Assembly (NCBI RefSeq): GCF_900172375.1
Contig: NZ_FWFS01000007.1
Span: 180,397 to 244,396, forward strand
DNA from: Aquimixticola soesokkakensis
Lineage (GTDB): Bacteria > Pseudomonadota > Alphaproteobacteria > Rhodobacterales > Rhodobacteraceae
Direction: 5' to 3'
DNA length: 64,000 bases
Shown: piece after piece, positions 55,911 through 64,000 of the stretch
Position numbering within the stretch: position 1 is the first letter of the stretch
Layout of the letters: each line of letters starts with the position of its first letter
Notes under the pieces: model-generated
Seen by the model: the letters and a program-made list of their open reading frames with translations, nothing else
What the model was told of the DNA's origin: nothing
Databases searched by the model: none
Position numbers and translations under genes: made by a program

Positions 55911-56990
55911 TTAGCGCGCGAAGACTTCACGCCAGCGGGCGAGGAAGCGCGCGCGTTTCTCGGCGTCACGCGCCACCAGAAGTGTGGGTTCGATGCGGAT
56001 CGGGCGCAGCGCCCCTGCGGGCACCAGCGCCTCGGTGTTGGACCCTTCGGTGTCGTCGAGCGTGGCAACCAACCCCGATTGCGCCATCACCCGCTGGCCT
56101 TGGCCCGAAAGGAGAAAGTCGAGCAAAAGCGCACCGCCCTCGGCCTGCGCCGAGCCTTTGGGCAAGAGAAAGCCGCGCGACAGGACCAGCGTGTAATCTT
56201 CGGGCCAGACGATGCCGACGCGCGGGTCTGCATGGCTTTGGGCATAGGAGCCAAGGATGTTGTAAGCGATCAGCATGTCGCCGCTGGCAACGCTTTCGAT
56301 GATTTCCGACGAACAGCAGGTGGCCACCGCGCCCGTGCGCGCAAAGCTTTCCATCAGCGCGCCAAAGGTGGAGGCTTCGAGGCTGTCGGCATAGGCGAAC
56401 AGATACCCAAGGCCCGATTGTTCGATGTCATAGGTCGAAACGCGCCCGCGATAGGGCGAGGCCTCGGGGCGCAACAGATCCAAAAGCGCAAAGCGGGTGT
56501 GGGGCACGTCGGCCTCGGGCACGCCGGCACGGTTGTAAATCATCACCGCCGCTTCGCGGGTGATCCCCCAAACCTCGTCGCGCCATTGCAGGCTGGGCGA
56601 CAGGGCGGCGGTGCGATCCGAGCGATAGGTGCCCGCGCAGCCGCGATTGACCAGATCGACCATCTGATGCACCGCCGAGGAAATCACCGCATCGGCTTTG
56701 GGGCCGGACTCTGCGATACATTCCAACAGGGTCTGGTCGTACAGCAGGTTCGACCCCCATTGGTCGAATTGTACGGCCCAGTCGGGGTGTTGGGCCACAA
56801 AGGCGGCGATGGCGGGGCCCAGCACATCGAGGTCGGTGGTCGAGCGCAGGCGGATTTCGGGGGCGTCTTTCGCGCCGAACCGCGCGCTGGCTTCCTGAGC
56901 CATGGCCTGCTGACCGGTCAGGCCCGCCGCAAACATTGCCGCAAGGGCTGTCGCAAGGATCGCGGCGGTAGGGGCAATAAGGCGCTTCAT
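55911..56990 (-). CDS. Periplasmic binding protein of the Tct sensor operon
   Basis: This 359-residue protein has a signal peptide (MKRLIAPTAAILATALAAMFAAGLTGQQAMA) and the fold of iron/spermidine-type ABC binding proteins (RSTTDLDVLGPAIAAFVAQHPDWAV, then VWGITREAAVMIYNRAGV and DMLIAYNILGSYAQ). No ABC permease or ATPase gene is nearby. Instead it starts inside the last codons of tctE (ATGA overlap), so it is made with the sensor kinase. Similar proteins follow TctDE in other proteobacteria; a role in presenting ligand to TctE is inferred. Confidence 0.82.
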   Translation of the reverse strand: MKRLIAPTAAILATALAAMFAAGLTGQQAMAQEASARFGAKDAPEIRLRSTTDLDVLGPAIAAFVAQHPDWAVQFDQWGSNLLYDQTLLECIAESGPKADAVISSAVHQMVDLVNRGCAGTYRSDRTAALSPSLQWRDEVWGITREAAVMIYNRAGVPEADVPHTRFALLDLLRPEASPYRGRVSTYDIEQSGLGYLFAYADSLEASTFGALMESFARTGAVATCCSSEIIESVASGDMLIAYNILGSYAQSHADPRVGIVWPEDYTLVLSRGFLLPKGSAQAEGGALLLDFLLSGQGQRVMAQSGLVATLDDTEGSNTEALVPAGALRPIRIEPTLLVARDAEKRARFLARWREVFAR

Positions 56991-58438
56991 GCGGTGTCTC
57001 CACGGGTCGGGCTGCGGCCCAGCGCAACCGCTTCGGCGAGGGCAGGGGACAGGGCGGCAGGCAGGGTCAGGCTGGCGCGAAACCCCGTGGGCGTTTGGTC
57101 GAACTGCACGTCCCCGTCAAAGGCGCGCGCGACGGCCTGCACGATGGACAGGCCCAATCCCGCGCTATCCCCGCGCGAGGCAGCGGTGCGGGTAAACCGC
57201 GCGCCGATCTGGCCGCGCACCGCCTCGGGCAGGCCCTGACCGCCATCCTCGACCCAAAGCACGGCCTGTGCACCGCGAAGCTCGGCCCCCACCCGCAGCG
57301 GCGGTGCGCCGTGTTTGAACGCGTTGATCAACAGGTTTTTCGCCGCTTCCCCCAGCATCAACGCATCTGCGCGCACACAGACGGGCGTGTCGCCGATCAC
57401 CAGTTTGACGTCGCTGTCGCGGGAAAATTCCTGCGACAGCAGATCCAGATCGGTCTCTTCGATCACATCCAGCGCCACGTCGCGCAGATCGACGATGTGG
57501 CGCGGCGCGGATTCGGTGCGGTGCATCACGAGGGCACGCGACAGCATCTGGTCCAGCAGCGTGCCCAGCCCGCGCGAGCGTTTGAGCAGCCGCTCGATCA
57601 TCACCCCGCGTTTGTCGGCATCGGGTTCCTCTGCGATCAATTCGGCCTGCACGCGCAGCGCGGCCACGGGGGTGCGCAACTGGTGGGCCGTGTCGGAGAT
57701 CAGGTTGCGCATGGCGTCAAACTGGCGATCAAGGCGGCGCATGAAGCCGTTCATCGCGCTGACCATCACCGCCGCTTCGGTGGGCACATGATCGTCCATC
57801 GGCGTCAGGTCGTAAGGGTCGCGCGCCTCCAGCCCTTCCGCAAGGCGGGCAAGGGGGCGCATGGCCTGTGCGATCACCAGCGAGGCCAGCAACACCATGG
57901 CCACGCCCGCAACTGTCAGGGCGATCAGCGCATCGCGCGTAAGGTCCAGCGCCATGGCATTGCGCGCGCGCAGGGTCTGCCCGACAGTGACACGGATGGT
58001 GCCGGAAAAATCCCGCTCGGCAAACCGGCGGGGCAGGGTGACAAAGCGGGCGCGCTCGGCGCCAAACCAGCCATCGGTAAAACTCGCTTGGGTGGCACTG
58101 TGCGCGGCTTGTGGCAGGTCAAGCGTATAGCCGGTGATCAGCCCGCCATCGCTGCCGCGCACGGCGTAGGCAATACGGTCTTGCGGGGCAAGCGCCAGAA
58201 GCTGAAAGGCAGAGACCGGCAGGTCTACGGAGGGCGCGCCGTCGATGATGGAAACCGTTTCGGCAATATCGCCTGCCGCGCCAAGAAGCAGGCGGTCATA
58301 GGCTTCGCGCGCGGCCTGGCGGCCATAAGCAAAGGCCGCTATGGCCACGATCACCCCGCCTGCGGCCAGCAGCCCCAGAACGCCTGTGGCCACGCGCGCC
58401 GCGAGGGAGCGTTGGGGAGCACTCAGAGGGGCACTCAT
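56987..58438 (-). CDS. tctE: Sensor histidine kinase TctE type
   Basis: This 483-residue kinase has two membrane helices (residues ~15-40 and ~155-185) around a periplasmic sensor domain of about 110 residues with ASFTDGWFGAERARFVTLPRRF, then a HAMP segment. The dimerisation His lies in ISDTAHQLRTPVAALRVQAELI, the phosphoacceptor pattern of TctE. The ATP domain has LINAFKHG (N box), VEDGGQGLP (G1) and GLGLSIVQAVARA (G2). Both ends overlap neighbours by ATGA (tctD upstream, binding protein downstream). It should sense tricarboxylates or related acids through TctC or its partner. Confidence 0.92.
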   Translation of the reverse strand: MSAPLSAPQRSLAARVATGVLGLLAAGGVIVAIAAFAYGRQAAREAYDRLLLGAAGDIAETVSIIDGAPSVDLPVSAFQLLALAPQDRIAYAVRGSDGGLITGYTLDLPQAAHSATQASFTDGWFGAERARFVTLPRRFAERDFSGTIRVTVGQTLRARNAMALDLTRDALIALTVAGVAMVLLASLVIAQAMRPLARLAEGLEARDPYDLTPMDDHVPTEAAVMVSAMNGFMRRLDRQFDAMRNLISDTAHQLRTPVAALRVQAELIAEEPDADKRGVMIERLLKRSRGLGTLLDQMLSRALVMHRTESAPRHIVDLRDVALDVIEETDLDLLSQEFSRDSDVKLVIGDTPVCVRADALMLGEAAKNLLINAFKHGAPPLRVGAELRGAQAVLWVEDGGQGLPEAVRGQIGARFTRTAASRGDSAGLGLSIVQAVARAFDGDVQFDQTPTGFRASLTLPAALSPALAEAVALGRSPTRGDTA

Positions 58439-59106
58439 GGCGTTGCGCGCAGGCAATAGCCCAGCCCGCGCTGGGTCTCGATCACCACGCCCGTACCGGT
58501 CAGTTTCTTGCGCAGCCGCGCGATATAAAGTTCGATCGCGTTCAGCCCCACATCGGCATCGTCAAAGGAAAACAGCCCCTGATAGAGGCGTTCCTTGCTC
58601 ATGGTTTTGCCCGCGTTGCGCATCAACAGCGCAAGCAGCGTCAGTTCGCGGCGGGTCAGATCCAATCGCGCGCCGTCGCGCGTGGCGCTCATCGCCGCGG
58701 GGTTGAAACGCAGCGCGCCAAGGCGAAGTTCTTCGGCCTTTTGCCCGCTTTCGCGCCGGTGCAGCGCCCGCACGCGGGCTTCGAGTTCGCGCGGGTCGAA
58801 AGGTTTGGTAAGATAGTCATCCGCCCCCAGATCAAGCGCGCTCACGCGGTCATCCACCGAAAACAGCGCCGTGAGCATCAGCACGGGGGTGCGGTCGGCG
58901 CGCGCGCGCAGGGCCTGCAGGACTTCGGTGCCCATCCCGTCGGGCAGATTGATGTCCAACACCACCACATCGTAGCTTTGGACGGCCAGAAAATCATGGG
59001 CCTCGCCGCAGCTGCCCGCCAGATCGCAGGCCATCCCCGCGCGCGTCAAACGGATCGCGACGGCTTCGGCCATGTCTTGGGCGTCTTCGACGATCAGGAT
59101 GCGCAT
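58435..59106 (-). CDS. tctD: Response regulator TctD type
   Basis: This 223-residue OmpR/PhoB-family regulator has the phosphoacceptor Asp51 (VVVLDINLPDG), Lys in DYLTKPFDPRELEARVRAL and a winged-helix output domain (LTRRELTLLALLMRNAGKTMSKERLYQGLF). It is the first gene of the tctD-tctE-binding-protein operon, divergent from tctC by 261 bp. Control of the tctCBA transporter is the likely role. In this gap I see GTGACAGCTTTG near 59250 but no verified operator. Confidence 0.93.
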   Translation of the reverse strand: MRILIVEDAQDMAEAVAIRLTRAGMACDLAGSCGEAHDFLAVQSYDVVVLDINLPDGMGTEVLQALRARADRTPVLMLTALFSVDDRVSALDLGADDYLTKPFDPRELEARVRALHRRESGQKAEELRLGALRFNPAAMSATRDGARLDLTRRELTLLALLMRNAGKTMSKERLYQGLFSFDDADVGLNAIELYIARLRKKLTGTGVVIETQRGLGYCLRATP

Positions 59107-59367
59107 GGGATCTCCTTGGCGGGCGGCTCGGATGGCTCGGGCGACTTAGGCAGTTGTCAAAATGACTCGCTCTCTTTTGCCCTGAAACCGCAGCGATGCA
59201 AAGCCAAGGTGTCGCGCGGGCCCGAGGCTGTCAGGCGATGACAGGTTCGTGACAGCTTTGCCCGCTAAAACGCTTCAACGGTCCTTGCGAGGAGCCCGCG
59301 CTGCTGCGGGGCAGGGACTGCGCGAAGGGGGCGCATCCATCCCCCCGATATTTTTGGAGGAATACCC

Positions 59368-60357
59368 ATGACATTCAAGGCAACCCGCCTTTCGCTCGCC
59401 GCTGCCCTGTTGGGCTTTACCGCGCTGGGCGCTTCCGCGCAGGACTTCATGCCCGAAGCCCCCGAATGCATCGCGCCCGCCAACCCCGGTGGCGGTTGGG
59501 ATTTCACCTGCCGTCAGGTCGGAAAATCGCTGCAGGATCAGGGCCTGATTTCCAAGACCATGCAGGTCGTCAACCTCGCCGGTGGCGGCGGCGGTGTGGC
59601 CTATGCCGAAGTCGTCAACAAACGTGACGGCGACGAGGATCTGATCGTGGCCGCCTCGACCGCGACGGCAACCCGTCTGGCGCAAAACGCCTATCCGGGC
59701 AACACCATGGACCAGGTCCGCTGGCTTGGCACCGTTGGTGCGGATTACGGCGTGATCGCGGTCGATGCAGACAGCGACATCAACACGCTGCCCGACCTTT
59801 TGGACATGATCAAAAACGACCCCACCTCCGTGTCCGTCGCGGGCGGGTCGGCTGTGGGTGGCTGGGACCACCTCAAAGTGCTGATCGCCGCAAACGCCTA
59901 TGGCGTCGAGGACGTGCGCACCGTGAAATACATCGCCTTTGACGGCGGCGGCGAGGCCGTTACGCAGTTGCTTGCCGGCTCGGTTCAGGCCTTTACGGGG
60001 GATATTTCCGAAGCCAAAGGGTTCGTTGACAGCGGTGACATCAAAGTTCTCGCCGTCCTGTCGCCCGAGCGTCTGGAAGGCGAATTTGCCGATTTCCCCA
60101 CCGCCAAGGAGCAGGGCGTGGATGCGATCGGGGCCAACTGGCGCGGGTTCTATGCGCCGGCCGATATTTCCGACGAAGCCTATGACGGCTGGGTTGCCAA
60201 AATCGCCGCGCTCTACGCTTCGGATGAATGGAAAGCGATCATGGAGGCCAACGGCCTTGCCCCGCTCGACATGCAGGGGCCGGTGTTCGAGGAATTCGTG
60301 GCCGATAGCGTCCAGCAGATCCGCGATATTTCGACCGAAATCGGCATCATCCAGTAA
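59368..60357 (+). CDS. tctC: Tripartite tricarboxylate transporter, substrate-binding protein
   Basis: This 329-residue periplasmic protein has a signal peptide (LSLAAALLGFTALGASAQ) and the TTT/BugT fold with IAPANPGGGWDFTCRQVGKSLQDQG (substrate-clamping loop) and VNLAGGGGGVAYAEVVN. The Pro-Gly-Gly-Gly-x-D motif contacts a carboxylate group. TctC delivers citrate or another dicarboxylate/tricarboxylate to TctAB. The GGAGG ribosome site is strong. A terminator-like hairpin between it and tctB may leave the binding protein in excess. Confidence 0.95.
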   Translation: MTFKATRLSLAAALLGFTALGASAQDFMPEAPECIAPANPGGGWDFTCRQVGKSLQDQGLISKTMQVVNLAGGGGGVAYAEVVNKRDGDEDLIVAASTATATRLAQNAYPGNTMDQVRWLGTVGADYGVIAVDADSDINTLPDLLDMIKNDPTSVSVAGGSAVGGWDHLKVLIAANAYGVEDVRTVKYIAFDGGGEAVTQLLAGSVQAFTGDISEAKGFVDSGDIKVLAVLSPERLEGEFADFPTAKEQGVDAIGANWRGFYAPADISDEAYDGWVAKIAALYASDEWKAIMEANGLAPLDMQGPVFEEFVADSVQQIRDISTEIGIIQ

Positions 60358-60380
60358 GGCTGGACTGCTTTGAAACGCGA

Positions 60381-60411
60381 GGGGATGCGGTTTTTGCCGC
60401 GTCCCCTTTTT
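60381..60411 (+). terminator. Intra-operon terminator/attenuator between tctC and tctB
   Basis: GGGGATGCGG pairs with CCGCGTCCCC around a loop of TTTTTG, followed by TTTTT. It begins 24 bp after the tctC stop and 58 bp before the tctB start. The intrinsic-terminator form suggests that most transcripts end here, giving more TctC than TctBA. Confidence 0.8.
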
Positions 60412-60468
60412 CCCGAAAAACCACCCAATTCCCGCACAGTGCGCTGTGACACGGGACAGGAGATTGCC

Positions 60469-60900
60469 ATGAGCGACCGTATTTTCGGCGCCATCGGGGT
60501 GCTTCTGGCGATTGCTTTCGCGCTGTCTGCGCTGGCGATCCAGGAAAGTTTCCTCTCCGATGCTGTCGGCCCCAAAGCCTTCCCCCTGATCATCGCTGCT
60601 GTGCTGGCGATCAGTTCCGCCTTTATCGCCTTAAAACCCGACGCAAGCCCCAAATGGCCCAGCCTCAACCGGTTTGTCGAAATCATCGCTGCGGCTGTGT
60701 CGATGATCCTCTACGCTGAACTGCTGCCGGTGCTGGGGTTCATCATCGCGACGATTTTCGGCGCCGCCTACCTGACGTGGCGCTTGGGGTCCTCGGCGCT
60801 GGAATCGCTGATCATCGGCGTGGGCACCTCGCTTGGCATCTACGTTATTTTCCACCTCGTGCTTGGTCTCGCGCTTGCGCGCGGCCCGCTCGGTTTCTGA
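60469..60900 (+). CDS. tctB: Tripartite tricarboxylate transporter, small membrane subunit
   Basis: This 143-residue TctB protein has four membrane helices: IFGAIGVLLAIAFALSALAIQ, AFPLIIAAVLAISSAFIAL, IIAAAVSMILYAELLPVLGF and ESLIIGVGTSLGIYVIFHLV. The GPKAFPLIIA element is a family sign. It starts at the ATG after GGAGATTGCC, with tctA following 11 bp downstream. It probably stabilises TctA; its exact role is unknown. Confidence 0.9.
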   Translation: MSDRIFGAIGVLLAIAFALSALAIQESFLSDAVGPKAFPLIIAAVLAISSAFIALKPDASPKWPSLNRFVEIIAAAVSMILYAELLPVLGFIIATIFGAAYLTWRLGSSALESLIIGVGTSLGIYVIFHLVLGLALARGPLGF

Positions 60901-60911
60901 GGGGTTAGAGC

Positions 60912-62462
60912 ATGGACACTCTGAATTCACTGGCGGACGGCTTTGCCATCGCCATCACATGGCAAAACATCGGCCTTGCGCTGCTGGGCTGTCTTTTGGG
61001 CACGATCATGGGCGCTTTGCCCGGTCTTGGGCCCTCAAACGGTGTGGCGATCCTGATCCCGCTGGCTTTCACGCTGGGTCTTGGTGCGACACCGTCGTTG
61101 ATCCTGCTGACCTCCGTGTACTACGGCGCGATGTACGGGGGGCGGATCTCCTCGATTCTTCTGAATATTCCGGGCGATGAACCGGCCATGATGACCTGTC
61201 TGGATGGCTATCCGATGGCCCAGAAGGGCATGGCAGGGCAGGCTCTGTCGATTTCGGGCATCGCTTCTTTCGTGGGGTCGTTCTTTGCGACCTGGGGGCT
61301 GATTTTCCTTGCGCCGCAGCTGGTGAAAATCGCGCTGCTGTTCGGTCCGGCAGAATATTTCGCCCTCTTCGCTCTGGCCTTTGCCACGCTGGGCGGCGTG
61401 TCTTCGACCAACCAGGCGAAGTCGGCCTTTGCCGCGGCGCTTGGTCTTGGTCTTGCGATGATCGGTGTGGACACACAGACAGGTGTGCCCCGCTTTACCT
61501 TTGGCGAAGTGCACCTCTATGACGGGATCGATTTCCTTGTGGCCATCGTCGGCCTGTTCGCCCTGTCCGAAGTGTTCATTTTCCTCGAGCACCGCCACGG
61601 CAACGCCGATGCCTCCGCCAAAAAGGTCGTCATCGGTCGCCTGACTCCGCCGTGGTCGATGATCAAACGCTGCACGCCCACCATGCTGCGCACCTCGTTC
61701 CTGGGGTTCCTCGCAGGGGTTCTGCCCGGCGCGGGGGCGTCGCTTGGATCGTTCATTTCCTATTCGATGGAAAAGAAACTGGTCGACAAGGAAGGCACCT
61801 TTGGCACGGGCGATCCGCGCGGTGTGGCCGCGCCCGAGGCCGGCAACAATGCCGCCGCCGGTGGTGCGCTTGTGCCGATGCTGGCGCTCGGTGTGCCCGG
61901 ATCGGGAACGACGGCTGTGCTGTTGGCGGTGCTCTTGTCGCTCAACATCACCCCCGGCCCGTTGCTGTTTTCCCAAAACCCCGATGTGGTCTGGGGCCTG
62001 ATCGCGGCGCTGTTCATCGCCAACTTCATGCTTCTGGCGCTCAACATTCCGATGGTGGGAATTTTCACCCGCGTGCTGATGGTGCCGCCGCGCATCCTGA
62101 TGCCCGTGGTGGCCATGGTGAGCTTCGTCGGGATCTACGGCATTTCCGGTTCGACCTTTGACCTCCTTGTCATGGTGGGCTTCGGGATTGGCGGCTGGGT
62201 CTTGCGCAAGCTTGACGTGCCGCTGGTGCCAATCATCCTTGGCACGCTGCTGGGCAATGCGATGGAAAGCAACCTGCGCCGCGCGATCACCATCGACAAC
62301 GGCAACTGGGGCACGCTGATTGACAGCCCGCTGGCCATTGGCCTGTGGTCCATCGCCATCATCGGCTTCATCCTGCCGCTGATCGTGGGCAAAGTCGTCA
62401 AGCGCGGCATGCGTGCCGGTCGCGACACCGCCAAGGACGACGAAAACAGCCTCGTGGACTGA
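60912..62462 (+). CDS. tctA: Tripartite tricarboxylate transporter, large membrane subunit
   Basis: This 516-residue permease has ten to twelve helices. Family elements are GALPGLGPSNGVAILIPLAFTLG near the N terminus, SVYYGAMYGGRISSILLNIPGDE, and GVLPGAGASLGSFISYSMEKK and VLPGVPGSGTTAVLLAVLL-like (VPGSGTTAV) in the second half, giving the repeated LPG-x-G loops that line the substrate path. It forms the channel with TctB. An intrinsic terminator follows. Confidence 0.96.
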   Translation: MDTLNSLADGFAIAITWQNIGLALLGCLLGTIMGALPGLGPSNGVAILIPLAFTLGLGATPSLILLTSVYYGAMYGGRISSILLNIPGDEPAMMTCLDGYPMAQKGMAGQALSISGIASFVGSFFATWGLIFLAPQLVKIALLFGPAEYFALFALAFATLGGVSSTNQAKSAFAAALGLGLAMIGVDTQTGVPRFTFGEVHLYDGIDFLVAIVGLFALSEVFIFLEHRHGNADASAKKVVIGRLTPPWSMIKRCTPTMLRTSFLGFLAGVLPGAGASLGSFISYSMEKKLVDKEGTFGTGDPRGVAAPEAGNNAAAGGALVPMLALGVPGSGTTAVLLAVLLSLNITPGPLLFSQNPDVVWGLIAALFIANFMLLALNIPMVGIFTRVLMVPPRILMPVVAMVSFVGIYGISGSTFDLLVMVGFGIGGWVLRKLDVPLVPIILGTLLGNAMESNLRRAITIDNGNWGTLIDSPLAIGLWSIAIIGFILPLIVGKVVKRGMRAGRDTAKDDENSLVD

Positions 62463-62490
62463 CCTCCTCCCTCGGGTTCACTTGAGGCCA

Positions 62491-62524
62491 AAGGCCCCGC
62501 GCAGACCGCGCGGGGCCTTTCTTT
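62491..62524 (+). terminator. Rho-independent terminator after tctA
   Basis: AAGGCCCCGCG pairs with CGCGGGGCCTT around a short loop, followed by TCTTTT. It is 29 bp after the tctA stop and closes the core operon region. Confidence 0.9.
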
Positions 62525-63483
62525 TGGGGCAGGTTTCTGTGCGCGCCTGTTGCCCGCCATAGGGATCGTCGCCTTGGTCAGCATCCGTTTCGTCAGAAAG
62601 ATCGGGCAACTACACGTGAACACCATGCCCGATGACGCCGACCTCGAGGACTGACGCGAAACGCTCCCCCAGGTCCCTAGGCGCCGCGGGGACCATTTGC
62701 GCTCGCCGCCGCCGTCTGCCTTGGCAGCGCGGCGCGCCGGATGACCTGATCGTAGAATTGCTTTCCCACGGAGCGTCCAAGCCGCCCCGGTGCGGTCAAA
62801 CTGTCACCCTTTGTGACAGGTGTAACCCGTGGTTTCGGGGGGCTAGGGAATGGCCATGGGTGGCTCGGGCAGGCTCAAACCGCGCGTCCTTTATAGCCGC
62901 CCGCAGCAAAACGCGAGAGTGCGCGCGGCAATATGGAGCGGGCTGAGGGAGCTGCGCGGCACCCTGCGGCCATATGTTTCCAGGGCGCAGCTCTGAGCTG
63001 GTTCACCTGCACTAAATAGCTGTATGGGGGGCTAACTTCCGGACAAAATGACAATCCGTTCGGGGTTCGATCAATACTTTGAAAATGTGTGGATAATCGT
63101 GGAAATCCCGACGCGTGCGCCCACAGGGAAATGCAAGGTGACCAAGGAAATGCCATGTGAAGGCATCACTTGGTGCTCATAAACTTGCATAGTGATGGCA
63201 AAAGGCGATCATTCCGTGACGCAAAGCAATCATTTGGAAAAATGCTACTTGCCTGCGCCGTATTTCGGAGTTCGTCCGGAAGCTGGTCCAAACGAACTTC
63301 AACGCTAGGGTACACCTTAAGTAATGGCGGGTTATGTATCTGAAAATGTTCAGTAAAGTTCCTGAATGGTTTAGATGGGAACTCCGAATAACGCGAACGG
63401 TTTCCGGTACAACTGCTTGAAGTTTTATTCTTCAAAATGACGAATTTTCAGAAAATTTTTCGGGCGCTGAGGAGCTAGAGAGG
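62525..63483. other. Intergenic stretch at the edge of an accessory segment
   Basis: About 960 bp follow the tct terminator. The left part is GC-rich with stop-interrupted frames; one open stretch ends RKIGQLHVNTMPDDADLED before a stop at 62652 but has no clear start. A palindrome CTGTCAC-CCTTT-GTGACAG lies at 62801-62819. From about 63000 the composition becomes more A/T-rich with several frames of 80-95 codons that I do not recognise. No tRNA or integrase was found. The stretch ends next to the IS3 remnant. Confidence 0.45.
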
Positions 63484-64000
63484 TCAAAGCCAAATTGGTG
63501 GAGCTTCGCGCGGCGTGGGCAGGCCTGAAAACGCCTGTTTTCCTTTTATGAAGTCGTAATAGCTCTGAGCAACGTTCGTGACATGCATATGCGCTACGCC
63601 TGACAGCTCACGAGAGCGGAAGGCCCATTCACGGCTTGTGAATTGCGCGCCTTGGTCGGAGTGGATCAGCAGGCCTGGCCCGGGCTTTCTGCGCCAGATC
63701 GCCATGAGAAGGGCCTGAACCGCGAGTTCTGATGCCTGGCGGGACTGGACAGCCCGGCCGATGACCCGGCGTGAGAACAGATCGATGACAACGCAGAGAT
63801 ACGCAAATCCTTCGCGCGTGCGCAGATAGGTAATATCCGTTACCCACGCCCGATCCGGAGCATCAACTGCGAATTGGCGATCCAGCGTGTTGTCGACGAC
63901 GACTGAGGGCTTGCCACCGTAAACGCCGGGTTTCTTCTTGTAGCCGATCTGTGCCTGAACGCCCGCAATCCGAGCCAGACGGGCAACGCGGTTCTCGGAT
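63484..64000 (-). pseudogene. Truncated IS3-family transposase (OrfB, rve)
   Basis: The reading frame continues beyond the window edge. It carries the IS3 OrfB core: SENRVARLARIAGVQAQIGYKKKPGVYGG, then the first catalytic Asp in WVTDITYLRTREGFAYLCVVIDLFSRRVIG, and the second Asp in HSDQGAQFTSREWA. After about 63620 the sequence diverges from the family and ends at a stop at 63484 with FIKGKQAFSGLPTPREAPPIWL, so the third catalytic Glu is missing. The element is therefore inactive on its own. Left inverted repeat not located. Confidence 0.88.

Noticed and set aside
55911..56990. Iron ABC transporter binding protein
   Set aside because: No permease or ATPase gene is near and the gene is coupled to a TctE-type sensor, so an import role is unlikely.
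62632..62946. Plus-strand frame of about 104 codons in the gene-poor gap
   Set aside because: No ribosome site, no homology recognised, Arg/Pro-rich composition as expected from GC-rich noncoding DNA.
63166..63435. Minus-strand frame of 89 codons in the A/T-rich part of the gap
   Set aside because: No family pattern or ribosome site; could be real island DNA but cannot be supported from sequence alone.

Overview
The window is high-GC chromosomal DNA from an alphaproteobacterium, most likely a member of the Rhodobacteraceae (Roseobacter group). The evidence is the short alphaproteobacterial prolyl-tRNA synthetase, an AI-2E permease/hda/ppk1/ppx block, the phaZ<>phaC-phaP-phaR polyester locus with CTGC-N3-GCAG PhaR-type palindromes, a TctABC/TctDE citrate-type uptake locus, and many DUFs known mainly from this family (DUF1178, DUF1194, DUF2177, DUF2937). 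No rRNA, tRNA or CRISPR array was found by eye.

Layout. 1-8 kb: the tail of a DjlA/TerB J-domain protein, then a minus-strand block with polyphosphate turnover (ppx, ppk1), the replication regulator hda, an AI-2E-family permease and an orphan methyl-accepting protein. 8-13 kb: proS, a DUF2937 protein and the lipoprotein-release transporter (lolC/E-lolD), then an RcnB-like secreted protein and a disrupted mrr restriction gene. 13.5-20 kb: parE, a secreted beta-rich protein, a MATE exporter, aspartate aminotransferase and sdhE. 20-25 kb: a MarR/LdtR-like regulator, gloA coupled to DUF1194, and a Slam-type outer-membrane protein next to its probable surface-lipoprotein cargo. 25-35.8 kb: thyA-folA, small secreted and membrane proteins, an SGNH hydrolase, cspA, an ArsC-like reductase, an SdpA/SdpB-like (HTTM) pair, thrS, an MFS carrier, two alpha/beta hydrolases and a VOC protein. 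35.9-40.7 kb: the PHA locus. 40.8-50.4 kb: flavin reductase, GNAT, EcsC, ptsP, lysC, DUF1178, NUDIX, waaA and a zinc metallopeptidase. 50.5-55.8 kb: glgX and a two-gene PQQ dehydrogenase whose membrane part and catalytic part are separate genes. 55.9-62.5 kb: a three-gene sensor operon (tctD-tctE-periplasmic binding protein) divergent from tctC-tctB-tctA. 62.5-64 kb: about 1 kb with no recognisable gene, lower in GC on its right side, ending in a decayed IS3-family transposase. This looks like the edge of an accessory segment.

How it fits together. Carbon and energy storage is a clear theme: polyphosphate synthesis and hydrolysis, PHA synthesis, granule coating, regulation and mobilisation, and glycogen debranching. 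The nitrogen-PTS enzyme I (PtsP) and the TctABC carboxylate importer could feed or signal to these reserves, but that link is inference. Envelope functions include LolC/E-LolD, WaaA and the Slam/lipoprotein pair.

The least described items are the Slam-lipoprotein pair, the SdpAB-like pair with no toxin gene beside it, the split PQQ dehydrogenase with a long Ala/Pro/Gln/Asp repeat linker, and the three-component Tct sensor operon. Short perfect tandem duplications (12-31 bp) recur at gene ends, in intergenic gaps and inside low-complexity coding segments.
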